This document shows positions 16,900 to 26,009 of a DNA stretch of 64,000 nucleotides, piece after piece. Numbering within the stretch: the first letter of the stretch is position 1; each line of letters begins with the position of its first letter. The position numbers and the translations under genes were made by a program. The DNA comes from Hellea balneolensis DSM 19091 (GTDB lineage Bacteria > Pseudomonadota > Alphaproteobacteria > Caulobacterales > Maricaulaceae). The notes under the pieces were generated by a model. That model ran no database searches. It was given only the letters and a program-made list of their open reading frames with translations, and was not told the origin of the DNA. The DNA is taken from the NCBI RefSeq assembly GCF_000428525.1, contig NZ_AUAC01000002.1, forward strand, positions 186,001 to 250,000, written 5' to 3'.

Positions 16900-17964
16900 A
16901 TGTTGAATTTAGAATATGGATTGAAACGGGCGATTATGTTGATTGCAGGTGTAGGCTTGGCAATGGGAACCACAGCTTGCAGCACGACCCAAACGGTTAA
17001 GGTCGCACAATCAGCGCCCATCACATATAAAGTCGGGCAGGGCGCCGCAAAATACGCCTCCACTGCTATGCCGAGCCGTGTTGCCTCAACATCTCCTTAC
17101 ATGTCTTCTCGCCCTACAGCTCCGCAAGTTATCGTACCAGACGTTTCACGCCCTGCGCCTCGAGCAACGGCTCCAATTTTCGACCAGAGCCGTGTGGATC
17201 GGACACTCTATAAGCATCAGAAAGTCGGTAAACGTTACACAATTATGGGCAAATCCTATACCCCTAAACATCAGCCAGACTATAATGTTGTCGGCATTGC
17301 TTCATGGTATGGTGATAAATTCCACGGGAAACCAACCGCGACAGGTGAAATCTATAATAAAAATGATATAACTGCCGCTCATAAAACATTACCGCTGAAC
17401 TCAATGGTTCATGTAACAAACCTTGAAAACGGTAAAACTCTCATGGTGCGTGTCAATGACAGGGGGCCGTTTATAGGCAAGCGTATCATTGACCTGTCAG
17501 AGGCTGCAGCAACTATGCTAGGCACAAAAGGTAAGGGCTTAGGAAAGGTTCGCGTACAATATGCAGGCCCCGCCGACCCAATGGCAGCTAAACGCTCTGT
17601 ACCTGCCCCGCGGCCACGTCAAGAACAAGCCCCTCAAATAGCCGAGGCGCCGCGCTCGTTACCGACACCGGCTCCCGCTCCAACACAGGAATACCGCCCC
17701 TTACGCCAACAGCCAATGGAACAAGCACCTACGCCTTACACAGCACCGCAAGTCGCGGAACGCCCCGTATACACGGCGCCTCGAAGTTTTGAACCTGTTC
17801 CGGACCCAATCACACCACAAGCGCCTCAGCCTTATGCGGCTCAGCCTGAGCCTGAGGATGGCGGACAAGTGACGCTGACTATAAAAGGGCCTATTCATGT
17901 TGCAGGTCACAGCGATACTCATCAGCAACCAAGACTTATAAAAGAGCGCCTTAAAACAAAATAA
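16900..17964 (+). CDS. rlpA: RlpA-family septal lytic transglycosylase-like lipoprotein
   Basis: Envelope protein of the RlpA family, which cleaves denuded glycan strands at the division septum. The N-terminus has a hydrophobic export segment ending at Cys27 (GTTACSTT), probably lipidated. The double-psi beta-barrel lies at about residues 125-225: VGIASWYGDKFHGKPTATGE, AAHKTLPLNSMVHVTNL and VRVNDRGPF. The C-terminal 130 residues are Pro/Gln/Ala-rich and lack a recognisable SPOR domain, which many RlpA proteins have, so peptidoglycan targeting must be different. It is followed by a UUCG-type terminator and then dac. The gene name rests on domain and synteny. Confidence 0.88.
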   Translation: MLNLEYGLKRAIMLIAGVGLAMGTTACSTTQTVKVAQSAPITYKVGQGAAKYASTAMPSRVASTSPYMSSRPTAPQVIVPDVSRPAPRATAPIFDQSRVDRTLYKHQKVGKRYTIMGKSYTPKHQPDYNVVGIASWYGDKFHGKPTATGEIYNKNDITAAHKTLPLNSMVHVTNLENGKTLMVRVNDRGPFIGKRIIDLSEAAATMLGTKGKGLGKVRVQYAGPADPMAAKRSVPAPRPRQEQAPQIAEAPRSLPTPAPAPTQEYRPLRQQPMEQAPTPYTAPQVAERPVYTAPRSFEPVPDPITPQAPQPYAAQPEPEDGGQVTLTIKGPIHVAGHSDTHQQPRLIKERLKTK

Positions 17965-18012
17965 AGCCCGTGAGTGGGCTTGTTCCCGCCACAAAGCTAA
18001 GGCATCTATATT

Positions 18013-18036
18013 GAGCATCTTCGGGTGCTCTTTTTT
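18013..18036 (+). terminator. Rho-independent terminator after rlpA
   Basis: Stem GAGCATC/GGTGCTC with a TTCG tetraloop followed by TTTTTT. A smaller hairpin (AAGCCC/GGGCTT, 17964-17981) lies just upstream. This placement argues against the TTG at 18011 as the dac start, because that codon lies at the edge of the terminator. Confidence 0.92.
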
Positions 18037-18058
18037 GATTCTATACTACAGGCCTTTT

Positions 18059-19198
18059 GTGTTTCGTTCTCTTCTTGCTACCTTGGTTTTTACGCTCGCG
18101 GGGTCTGCCAATGCGCAAGAGAGCGGTTTTACGACCAAAGCACCACATGTTGTCATCATGGATTTTGAAACAGGCGAGGTTCTTTATGAAAAAGACGCAC
18201 GGGAGCCCATGGCACCAGCCTCTATGACCAAGATTATGACCGCCAATATGATCTTCGAAGCCCTGAAAAATGAAACAATCACAATGGATACAGAATTCAG
18301 AGTGAGCGAAGAAGCTTGGCGGCGCGGCGGAGCTGCCTCAGGATCCTCCACCATGTATCTGGATGTGAAATCGTCAGCCCGTGTTGAAGACCTGATTAAA
18401 GGGATAATTATCCAATCAGGCAATGACGCCTGCATCGTCATGGCAGAGGGTTTAGCTGGGTCTGAAACGGCTTTTGCGGATAAAATGACAGCCCGCGCCC
18501 GTGAAATGGGCTTAACAAGCGCTACATTCCGTAATTCTACTGGATGGCCGCATCCCGAACACGAAATCAGCGCTTATGACCTTGCGCAGCTCGCTCAATA
18601 TATGATTACAAATCATCCTGAATATTATCCCATCTATAACGAGCGCAGTTTCACATGGAACAATATTCGACAAGGTAATCGCAATCCGCTTTTGGGCAAG
18701 TTTACTGGCGCTGATGGACTGAAGACAGGCAGCACTTCCGTTTCAGGCTATGGCCTTGTGGGGTCAGCAAAGCGTGGAGACGATCGGCGCATCATTGTCA
18801 TAAATGGTCTGGAAAATAAACAAGAACGCAGCGATGTTGCAAACAGACTTATGGGTGCAGCCTTTGATCAGTTTAAGGTTTATGATCTCTATGCCAAGGG
18901 AGATATAATCGGCAAAATTGATATCTTTATGGGTAAGGCTGATAACGTCGGTGTTAAAGTCGATGAAACTGTCATTGCAGGTCTTTACAGAGGCGATAGA
19001 TCAAAAATTAGATCGAAGATGATATTTAAAACAGTTAGTGCGCCTGTAATGGCTGGCGATCACATAGCCGATATGGTTATTTCCATACCAGGCAAGGAAG
19101 ACCGCGTTATTCCGCTCAAAGCCATTGATGACGTCAAGGGCAAATCCGCAATTGGTAAAGCCTGGAGCGTTTTGATTAGAAAAATTCGGGGAGAGTAA
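18059..19198 (+). CDS. D-alanyl-D-alanine carboxypeptidase (PBP5 family)
   Basis: Serine-type DD-carboxypeptidase that trims the terminal D-Ala of peptidoglycan stem peptides in the periplasm. Active-site motifs are SMTK (Ser55/Lys58 from the chosen start), SGN (120-122) and KTG (222-224), followed by a C-terminal beta-rich domain ending in an amphipathic-looking basic tail (AWSVLIRKIRGE). I start it at GTG 18059, giving a clean signal peptide FRSLLATLVFTLAGSANA; a TTG at 18011 falls inside a terminator. It overlaps tmk as TAATG, beginning the dac-tmk-holB-tatD operon. Confidence 0.93.
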   Translation: MFRSLLATLVFTLAGSANAQESGFTTKAPHVVIMDFETGEVLYEKDAREPMAPASMTKIMTANMIFEALKNETITMDTEFRVSEEAWRRGGAASGSSTMYLDVKSSARVEDLIKGIIIQSGNDACIVMAEGLAGSETAFADKMTARAREMGLTSATFRNSTGWPHPEHEISAYDLAQLAQYMITNHPEYYPIYNERSFTWNNIRQGNRNPLLGKFTGADGLKTGSTSVSGYGLVGSAKRGDDRRIIVINGLENKQERSDVANRLMGAAFDQFKVYDLYAKGDIIGKIDIFMGKADNVGVKVDETVIAGLYRGDRSKIRSKMIFKTVSAPVMAGDHIADMVISIPGKEDRVIPLKAIDDVKGKSAIGKAWSVLIRKIRGE

Positions 19199-19854
19199 TG
19201 GCTACTGGAAAGTTCATAACCTTTGAGGGCGGTGAAGGCGCAGGCAAAACGACTCAAGCAAAGATGCTTGTAGAGGCTCTTCAAGGTGCAGGTATCGAGA
19301 CAGTCATGACACGTGAACCGGGCGGCACATTTGGCGCGGAAGCTATTCGCGACCTTGTTCTTGAAGGCACAGCAGATAGATGGTCGGGCATGACAGAGTT
19401 GCTTCTGATGTATGCCGCGCGCCTTGATCACGTTGAGAAACTCATAAAACCTGCCTTAGAGCGCGGCGTGTGGGTTATCAGTGATCGCTTCGCAGACTCG
19501 AGCATGGCTTATCAAGGTTATGCGAGAGGTCTTGGGGCTGACAAGGTGAAATCTGTGCATGCTGCCGTCATGGACGGCTTTGAACCAGACCTTACAATAT
19601 TATTTGATATCGACCCTATACTGGCTCAGAAGCGCGTCGAAACACGCGGTGAGGACTTGTCACGCTTCGATGCGGAGTCAATCGTATTTCATAACGCATT
19701 GAGGCAGGCTTTCTTAGATATTGCAAATGATGAAGCGGACAGGGTTTTTACTGTGGATGCGGCTGCATCACGCGATGGCGTTCAAGCAAGAATTCTTTTT
19801 GCCGTGAGCCAGAAATATCCCGAACTCGCGGGTAAGTTAGGCAGTAGTGCGTAA
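19198..19854 (+). CDS. tmk: Thymidylate kinase
   Basis: Phosphorylates dTMP to dTDP in the cytoplasm. The 218-residue protein has the P-loop GGEGAGKTTQ, the substrate-binding REPGGTFGAEAIRD, the DR motif WVISDRFADSSMAYQG and the lid-region RVETRGEDLSRFD. It overlaps the dac stop (TAATG) and the holB start (8 bases), so it is translated from an operon transcript. Length and motifs are normal. Confidence 0.98.
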   Translation: MATGKFITFEGGEGAGKTTQAKMLVEALQGAGIETVMTREPGGTFGAEAIRDLVLEGTADRWSGMTELLLMYAARLDHVEKLIKPALERGVWVISDRFADSSMAYQGYARGLGADKVKSVHAAVMDGFEPDLTILFDIDPILAQKRVETRGEDLSRFDAESIVFHNALRQAFLDIANDEADRVFTVDAAASRDGVQARILFAVSQKYPELAGKLGSSA

Positions 19855-20908
19855 AACAGAGATAGAAGAATATCCTGAAGCCGACCGTGCGCCAGGATGT
19901 CCGCACCCGCGTGAAACTTATGACTTAATCGGACATAGCGAATCTGAAAAACGGTTTCTTGAAGCTCAATCCAGTGGGCGCCTGCATCACGCATGGCTGA
20001 TTACAGGCCCACCGGGTGTTGGCAAAGCTACTTTGGCCTATCGCATGGTTCGGCATATCCTCGGCGGCAAGTCTTTGCTAACGACCAGCATGAATGTCCC
20101 TCAAAGTGATCCTGTGGCGCAGCGTATTGAAAGCCTTGGTCACGGGAATTTCATGCTGCTTCGACGTCCCTATGATTTTAAACTTAAGAAGATTCGTACA
20201 GAAATACCCATCGATGATGTACGCGCAATGGGAAAGTTTTTCCAAGGCACCGCTGCAGAAGACCAAAGTTGGCGTGTATGTCTTATAGACACCGCAGATG
20301 AACTTAACCGTAATTCAGAAAATGCGATCTTAAAGTTACTTGAAGAACCCCCTGCTAAAGCACTGATAATATTGTTATCTTCTTCACCGGGCAGATTGCT
20401 GCCAACTATTCGATCGCGCTGTATGCATTTACCTCTTCGCGCCGTCCCGGAGGCAGAGATTTCGCCTTGGCTACGAGACCGGATAGAGGCACCTGACCAA
20501 ATTATTGAGGCGGCCGTCAAACTATCTCGAGGCGGGCCAGGTAAAGCTATTGCATTAGCCCAGAATGCCGATACCGTTTTAAAGCCGCTCACAGGATTTT
20601 TGGGTAGTCTGGATCGGTCACAGTCAAAAATGGATCATATTTTGGCCAATAGCCTTGCAGCGCAAAGTGCAGGAGCCTCGCGGAAGCTATTCTGGGAAGC
20701 CCTGCAAGATATCTTGCAAGCCCAGTCGGTATTTTCAGTAACGGGTGAATGGCATGGAGCATTCAAACCATTACCCGTCTCAAAGCCCCCAGAGGTCTGG
20801 CAGAAATTATGGGATAAAGTCGGAGAGATGCAGCGCCTTGAAGCGGCCATCAATATGGATAAGAAGACAGTCATGTCTGATACACTCTCCGCTATAAGAG
20901 CCGCCTAA
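19847..20908 (+). CDS. holB: DNA polymerase III delta-prime subunit
   Basis: AAA+ clamp-loader subunit, 353 residues. Walker A is ITGPPGVGKATLAYRM; the SRC arginine-finger motif is present as TIRSRCMHLPLR, and LLEEPPAKALIILLSSSPGRLLPT precedes it. The start is GTG at 19847, overlapping the end of tmk by 8 bases; the N-terminal 30 residues before YDLIGHSESEK are a typical alphaproteobacterial extension. It overlaps tatD as TAATG. In many Alphaproteobacteria metG follows here; it does not in this genome. Confidence 0.94.
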   Translation: MRKTEIEEYPEADRAPGCPHPRETYDLIGHSESEKRFLEAQSSGRLHHAWLITGPPGVGKATLAYRMVRHILGGKSLLTTSMNVPQSDPVAQRIESLGHGNFMLLRRPYDFKLKKIRTEIPIDDVRAMGKFFQGTAAEDQSWRVCLIDTADELNRNSENAILKLLEEPPAKALIILLSSSPGRLLPTIRSRCMHLPLRAVPEAEISPWLRDRIEAPDQIIEAAVKLSRGGPGKAIALAQNADTVLKPLTGFLGSLDRSQSKMDHILANSLAAQSAGASRKLFWEALQDILQAQSVFSVTGEWHGAFKPLPVSKPPEVWQKLWDKVGEMQRLEAAINMDKKTVMSDTLSAIRAA

Positions 20909-21702
20909 TGTTGGTTGATAGTCATGTAAATCTTCACGGCGAGAAATTTGATGAAGACCGAGAAGACGTCATAAACAGAGCTTTTGCGTCAGACGTGAGT
21001 ACAATGCTCAATATTTGCTGCAAACTTTCCGATTTTAAGGATGTCGTCGCCATTGCCGAAGACTATCCTGATATATGGGCTTCTGTAGGGACACATCCGC
21101 ATGATGCCAAAGAGAACCCAAATATTACAGCGGATGAGCTCATCAAATGCGCGCAACACCCTAAAGTTATTGGCATTGGCGAAACCGGCTATGATTTTCA
21201 TTATGGTTACAGCTCAGAAGCCGAGCAGATACATAATTTTAAAGCCCATATTATTGCCGCCCGTGAGACGGGATTGCCACTTATCATCCATACTCGCGAA
21301 GCTGATGAGTTGATGATGAACACGCTAAAGACCACTATCAAAGAGGAGGGGCCTTTCTCCGCCGAACTCCACTGCTACACGTCTGGAGCGGACTTAGCTA
21401 AATGGGGGGCTGATCAAGGTTTTTACTTTTCTGTTTCAGGTATTTTGACATTTAAAAATGCACATGATGTCCGCGCTCTAGCTAAAGATATGCCGGATGA
21501 GCGTATTATGCTGGAAACAGACTGTCCTTATCTTGCGCCCGTTCCGTATCGCGGACGGCGTAATGAACCTGCCTATGTTAGAGAGGTTTGTGAGGCTTTA
21601 GCCGAGGTAAAAGGGTGGAGTTTCGAGGACACCGCTAAACGTACGACTGATGCATTTTTCAATCTATTTGAGAAAGCTAAGCGACCGGGGGCAACCGCAT
21701 GA
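20908..21702 (+). CDS. tatD: TatD-family metal-dependent DNase
   Basis: TIM-barrel hydrolase of the TatD/YcfH family, 264 residues. Metal-binding landmarks are LVDSHVNLH (the usual DSHCHLD with Asn in place of the second metal His pattern), VGTHPHDA, GIGETGYDFHY, LPLIIHTREAD, ELHCYTSG and ETDCPYLAPVPYRGRRNEPAYV. The His-to-Asn change in the first motif is worth noting (SHVNLH rather than SHCHLD). It is in the tmk-holB operon and overlaps the next gene by ATGA. Assigned roles in the family are 3'-5' exonuclease or tRNA/DNA quality control. Confidence 0.93.
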   Translation: MLVDSHVNLHGEKFDEDREDVINRAFASDVSTMLNICCKLSDFKDVVAIAEDYPDIWASVGTHPHDAKENPNITADELIKCAQHPKVIGIGETGYDFHYGYSSEAEQIHNFKAHIIAARETGLPLIIHTREADELMMNTLKTTIKEEGPFSAELHCYTSGADLAKWGADQGFYFSVSGILTFKNAHDVRALAKDMPDERIMLETDCPYLAPVPYRGRRNEPAYVREVCEALAEVKGWSFEDTAKRTTDAFFNLFEKAKRPGATA

Positions 21703-22517
21703 CTATCAGAGCTGTTATATTAGGCTGCGGCTCGTCCGGCGGCGTACCCCGTGTGGGCGGAGATTGGGGTGTTTGCGACCCCAATCAGCCTAAAAACCGC
21801 CGCTCTCGCTGCTCGCTATATGTCGAGTACTGGGAGGGCCCAAAAGAACCTCCTGCAGTAGAACGCACGGCCGCTTTAATCGATACTTCCCCTGACTTGC
21901 GTGAGCAGTGCCTTAAAGCGGATGTGAAACGGCTTGACGCCCTGCTTTACACCCATGATCATGCGGATCAAAGCCACGGCATTGATGATCTGCGCGCCAT
22001 TGCGTACCGCATGCGTAAGCGCATACCGACCTATATGGACGCGCATACTAAAGAACACGTTTATGAGCGTTTTAAGTATTGCTTTGAAATGCCTGAAGGG
22101 CGTGTTCATCCGCCGATTTTGGAACTGCAAGAGCTTATAAAAGGCGAAGATCGATTTGACGTTTCAGGACCAGGCGGCGTTTTGTCTGTGGATGTGCTGG
22201 AGCTTAGTCATGGCCCTACACCTTCATTCGGTTTTATTTTGGACAGCAAGCTCGCTTATACCCCTGACGTCTGGGATATGGCGGATGCAGGGTTTGAGGC
22301 ACTGACAGGCGTAGACACGTGGATATTGGATGCCCTGCGCTATAATGATCATCCTACCCACGCCCACGCTGATAAGGCCCTATCATGGCTCGTTAAAACA
22401 CAGGCAAAGCAAGGTATTTTGACGAACCTGCATATTGATATGGATTACCACACGCTTAAAAATGAGCTGTTTGGAAATGTAAGGCCCTCTTATGATGGCA
22501 TGGAAATCCGTCTCTAA
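21699..22517 (+). CDS. MBL-fold metallohydrolase (PhnP-like)
   Basis: Metallo-beta-lactamase-fold hydrolase, 272 residues, of the PhnP/RNase Z-like branch. It begins RAVILGCGSSGGVPRVGGDWGVCDP, with Cys residues and the SSGGVP turn typical of the branch, and has the metal motif YTHDHADQSHGIDDLR, a later LELSHGPTPSFGF and a C-terminal NLHIDMDY. Members cleave cyclic phosphodiesters. It is the last gene of the dac-tmk-holB-tatD operon and its end overlaps the convergent oxidoreductase gene by 4 bases. Exact substrate unknown. Confidence 0.88.
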   Translation: MTIRAVILGCGSSGGVPRVGGDWGVCDPNQPKNRRSRCSLYVEYWEGPKEPPAVERTAALIDTSPDLREQCLKADVKRLDALLYTHDHADQSHGIDDLRAIAYRMRKRIPTYMDAHTKEHVYERFKYCFEMPEGRVHPPILELQELIKGEDRFDVSGPGGVLSVDVLELSHGPTPSFGFILDSKLAYTPDVWDMADAGFEALTGVDTWILDALRYNDHPTHAHADKALSWLVKTQAKQGILTNLHIDMDYHTLKNELFGNVRPSYDGMEIRL

Positions 22518-23458
22518 GCGCCGCGTATAACCTTATAAATATTTTCCATATGATCCGCATGTGATGCAATCGTTGCCAAATCCGTCGCATCGCCTTTAAG
22601 AAAGGCATCTGTTTGTGCGAACAAACCTGGCTTATAACGCGCGTCCAAATCGTCATCCAACTCCACAGGATTTATGGCAAAGCCTTCAGGCGATCTTTCA
22701 TTCAGCTTTTCAAGCGGATTAAACATGAGAGTTCGTTTTGGCGTCATAACTTCCACCATCCATCGTGGGGCGGCATCCCAATCTGCGTGATATGAGAACA
22801 GAGCGCCATTTTCCAAGGCGCCATGTCCGACGAATTGAGACCCAGCGGGGTGCCAGTCAGAGCCCCCAGCCTGTAATCCTGATATTTGCTTAGGGTAACC
22901 TGCCAAAAAGAACCCCATATCAAGAACATGAGTCGAATTAGCATAAAGCCATTGGGATTTGATGTGAGCTGCCGTCGGAACATCTTTGATGCGAAAGGCA
23001 AATTCAGAAAACTCCATACGTAACGATGTTGCGCCGCCGTCCTGGTCGATAAGTTTTTTTGCCGCTTTAACACTGGCATAAAAGCGTCGATTATAGGCAA
23101 CATAGACATTCGCGCCATTATCGGCGGCAAAGTCAGACAGATCTTGCGTCTCTTGCGGGGTAAGACCCGCAGGCTTTTCAACCAAAATATTCTTGATACC
23201 CGCTCCGATCAGCGCTTTCGTATTTGGAGCGAGGGCGTCAACTGGCGTAGAAACTATTGCGTGATTAGGTAAATCAGTTCCCGAAGACAGATAATCCTCA
23301 AGCCCGCCCGTGCGGACATCCAATCCTGTTTTCTCTTTAAAAGCCTGAGCGGATTTTTCGCCGCGTCCTATTACGGAAATTTCGCAATCCATATCTTTAA
23401 GGGCTACCGCATAAGCCACAGCCATAGGGCCTGCACCAATCAGAGCTATCTTTGTCAT
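22514..23458 (-). CDS. Gfo/Idh/MocA-family oxidoreductase
   Basis: NAD(P)-dependent sugar or cyclitol oxidoreductase of 314 residues. Rossmann motif IGAGPMAVAYAVAL at the N-terminus, then ILVEKPAGLTPQE containing the family EKP signature with the catalytic Lys, followed by the C-terminal alpha/beta domain. It lies 9 bases after the phosphatase-like gene and in line with kdsB, so it may modify a sugar in lipopolysaccharide, but this is only context. The substrate cannot be read from the sequence. Confidence 0.85.
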   Translation of the reverse strand: MTKIALIGAGPMAVAYAVALKDMDCEISVIGRGEKSAQAFKEKTGLDVRTGGLEDYLSSGTDLPNHAIVSTPVDALAPNTKALIGAGIKNILVEKPAGLTPQETQDLSDFAADNGANVYVAYNRRFYASVKAAKKLIDQDGGATSLRMEFSEFAFRIKDVPTAAHIKSQWLYANSTHVLDMGFFLAGYPKQISGLQAGGSDWHPAGSQFVGHGALENGALFSYHADWDAAPRWMVEVMTPKRTLMFNPLEKLNERSPEGFAINPVELDDDLDARYKPGLFAQTDAFLKGDATDLATIASHADHMENIYKVIRGA

Positions 23459-23467
23459 ATAATTATC

Positions 23468-24082
23468 CTAATCTGTGGCTCGCTTATCCCAAACCTTAAC
23501 TTTTGATATGCCGCCTTCAATCTCTATAACGCCGTAAGCCGCAGTCCGTAGTTTTCTTGGGGCGTCTGTAGCAATTTCATCGACAGCATCAAGAGCAAAA
23601 CGCGCTATTCCATTACTGGTGGCGACTAAAATATCACCGGAAGAGTTTGAGGTTCTATAATTTTCAAAAAATTTTTCCCAAGCCCTTATGATTTCTTTCG
23701 GTTCAACTTGCCAACCGCGAGGTGGTATCGCGTCACGATCCCATTTATCTATGGCCTCTTGACCCAATCTCGCAACCACATCCTCTTCAGCGGCATTTTC
23801 ATCAACGCCGTAATCAATCTCAGTTAAAAATTGCAACGATTTCAATTTTTTAGCGACATGTTTTGAGGTCAATATAGCTTCCGCTGTTTGCTGCGTTCGC
23901 TTAAGCGAAGAGCAGAATGCTTCCGAGAAGACAATATCAGATGCCGAAAAATGCGCCGCAAGCTGCCGGGCTTGAGCGGCGCCAGATTTTGACAAAGGCA
24001 AATCGGTTCGCGCCCCCACACGAGTGACAACATCTCCTTTATCGAAGGTGTTTCCATGGCGGCAAATGACGATACGCATCAT
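23468..24082 (-). CDS. Histidine-phosphatase-superfamily protein, second His missing
   Basis: A 204-residue member of the RHG phosphatase/phosphoglycerate-mutase fold. The N-terminal catalytic motif is IVICRHGNTF (His9), with SLKRTQQTAEAIL and a middle ETD/EID region. Where the family normally has a second catalytic His (…HG…), this protein reads VATSNGIARFAL, so the residue is replaced by Ser/Asn. It may have altered or no phosphatase activity. It overlaps kdsB by ATGA and precedes the Gfo/Idh/MocA gene, so a role in Kdo or core sugar metabolism is suggested by context only. Confidence 0.8.
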   Translation of the reverse strand: MMRIVICRHGNTFDKGDVVTRVGARTDLPLSKSGAAQARQLAAHFSASDIVFSEAFCSSLKRTQQTAEAILTSKHVAKKLKSLQFLTEIDYGVDENAAEEDVVARLGQEAIDKWDRDAIPPRGWQVEPKEIIRAWEKFFENYRTSNSSGDILVATSNGIARFALDAVDEIATDAPRKLRTAAYGVIEIEGGISKVKVWDKRATD

Positions 24083-24894
24083 AGATATGGATCGCCATGT
24101 TCAGCGATCAGGGCTTCTGCAAGCTTAAGGTCAGCCTCCGTATCGATTCCAGATGTTGCGATAAGCGGCGGATCAACCTTCACGCAGGTTATCGGCACGC
24201 CATTTTCTATTAAGCGTAGCTGCTCCAACCCTTCCAAGGATTCATAATAACCTTCAGGGCTTTCTGTGAAGGCTTTCAAGGCTTTATGGGTATAGGCGTA
24301 TAAACCGACGTGACGAAGAACAGGAGAGAGCTCAGATTTGTCTTTCAAAACCTCTTCTTTTCGCATGGCAGGCACAATATTTTTCGAAAACCATATAGCT
24401 GTGTTATCTTGCGCTTTTATAACGCAAGTACCGCTAAATGGCGTTTCTTGCTTATGCGCTCTTAAAGCCTCTAAGGCCTCCCATGATAGCTGAATATAAG
24501 GCGTGGCCACCTGAGCCCCGTTTTCCATGGCCTTAGCCATAGCCACAATGTGCTCTAAGGGGGTAAAGGGAGCATCCCCTTGCAGGTTTACAATGCAATC
24601 ATAGCCATTATCCAATTTTACATTTAAAGCTTGTGCCGCCGCTAAAGCGCGATCACTACCTGTTTTAACCTTAGCCTGCGTCATGACGACTGGAATGTCA
24701 TATTCATGGCAATGCGCCTTTATGCGCGCATCATCTGTCGCAACCACATAGTCCGAATTGCGTATTTTTTGTGAGGCCAACTCAGCGGTTCGCGCTGTGC
24801 GCCTCAACATGGAAATGCCGCCAATCTTAGCGAGTGGCTTTCCCGGAAAGCGAGTCGAGGCGTAACGCGCCGGAACAACAATAAGCGTTTGCAT
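24079..24894 (-). CDS. kdsB: 3-deoxy-manno-octulosonate cytidylyltransferase
   Basis: Activates Kdo with CTP to CMP-Kdo for the inner core of lipopolysaccharide. The 271-residue protein starts with the nucleotide motif VVPARYASTRFPGKPLAKIGG, followed by VVATDDARI, GSDRALAAA, CIVNLQGDAPF (usual NVQGDEPF; here Ala replaces the Glu) and HVGLYAY. The kdsD gene lies divergently upstream, so the two Kdo genes share a control region of about 120 bases. Downstream are the phosphatase-like and oxidoreductase genes in one operon. Confidence 0.94.
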   Translation of the reverse strand: MQTLIVVPARYASTRFPGKPLAKIGGISMLRRTARTAELASQKIRNSDYVVATDDARIKAHCHEYDIPVVMTQAKVKTGSDRALAAAQALNVKLDNGYDCIVNLQGDAPFTPLEHIVAMAKAMENGAQVATPYIQLSWEALEALRAHKQETPFSGTCVIKAQDNTAIWFSKNIVPAMRKEEVLKDKSELSPVLRHVGLYAYTHKALKAFTESPEGYYESLEGLEQLRLIENGVPITCVKVDPPLIATSGIDTEADLKLAEALIAEHGDPYL

Positions 24895-25012
24895 ATGGCG
24901 CTGATACAGATTGCCAAGATGACATGCAATACAGCTTTACCTTTCAAAGCCATGTGAGAGACATGTTTACACGGCTCGAGTGCTAGTTTACTTGCAAGCT
25001 AAGAATAATGAC

Positions 25013-25999
25013 ATGAAAGTATCTCTTGTGAATGAAGTTGCCATAGATGTTTTCCAAAAAGAATTGGCAGGCCTTCAATCACTTATTTCTGCAATGAAGG
25101 ACGATGCCGCGCGGGGCTTTGGCGCATCATTCAATGACGCATTAGAGCTTGTCGGGAATACGGCAGGACGCGTGATCGTAACGGGTATGGGCAAATCCGG
25201 CCACATAGCCCGTAAAATTGCGGCCACATTTGCCTCAACAGGAACGCTCGCTAGTTTTGTGCATCCCGCTGAGGCCATACATGGTGACTTAGGGATGATC
25301 GCGGCTGATGATCTCATCATCGCTCTGTCTAATTCAGGCAGCACAGCTGAACTCGCCGGTATAATTGGATATGCCAATCGATATGATATTCCTCTTATTG
25401 CAATTACATCAGGGCAGGGATCCACATTAGACAAAGGCGCGAATGTTACGCTTCTGCTTCCAAAAGCAGAGGAGGCTTGTCACGTTACTCAAGCCCCAAC
25501 GACATCTACCCTAATGGCACTTGCTGTCGGGGACGCACTCGCCGTAACGCTTATGAAACAACGCGGATTTACGTCTGATGATTTTCACCGTTTCCACCCC
25601 GGCGGAAAGCTAGGCGCAGGACTTAAAAAAGTTGCACAAGTCATGCGGCCTATTGCGCCCTCCTATTTGTGCAAAGACGACACCCCTATTTCTAAGGCAA
25701 TCGAAATTATAAATATGAGCGGTGTCGGATGTGTGGGCATCACGTCATCTAAAGGCCGCTTAATTGGCATCATAACGGATGGTGATTTGAGACGACATTA
25801 TGCGAAGTTGGCAAAGGATGGGGACGTCAAAGGTATAATGACTCAAAACCCTATATCTCTAAAGCCGGATGACCTGGCGGCTAAAGGCCTGAATATACTT
25901 AGCAGCAAAAAAATAACCTCACTCTTTGTGCTTGATGAAAATTCGAAACCTTTAGGGCTCATCCATATTCATGACTTCCTGGAAGAGGGCGTCATTTAA
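25013..25999 (+). CDS. kdsD: Arabinose-5-phosphate isomerase
   Basis: Converts ribulose-5-phosphate to arabinose-5-phosphate, the first step of Kdo synthesis. A SIS domain (GMGKSGHIARKIAATFASTG, FVHPAEAIHGDLGMI, LSNSGSTAEL, HVTQAPTTST) is followed by two CBS repeats (about residues 205-325). I begin at ATG 25013 (MKVSLVNEVAIDV), giving 328 residues, the normal size; a GTG at 24980 would add 11 residues without a better ribosome-binding site. The gene ends 10 bases from the convergent polysaccharide exporter ATPase. Confidence 0.95.
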   Translation: MKVSLVNEVAIDVFQKELAGLQSLISAMKDDAARGFGASFNDALELVGNTAGRVIVTGMGKSGHIARKIAATFASTGTLASFVHPAEAIHGDLGMIAADDLIIALSNSGSTAELAGIIGYANRYDIPLIAITSGQGSTLDKGANVTLLLPKAEEACHVTQAPTTSTLMALAVGDALAVTLMKQRGFTSDDFHRFHPGGKLGAGLKKVAQVMRPIAPSYLCKDDTPISKAIEIINMSGVGCVGITSSKGRLIGIITDGDLRRHYAKLAKDGDVKGIMTQNPISLKPDDLAAKGLNILSSKKITSLFVLDENSKPLGLIHIHDFLEEGVI

Positions 26000-26009
26000 G
26001 CATCGCACG

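Noticed and set aside
18011-18058. TTG 18011 as the start of the DD-carboxypeptidase
   Set aside because: The codon lies at the base of a Rho-independent terminator; GTG 18059 gives a normal signal peptide.
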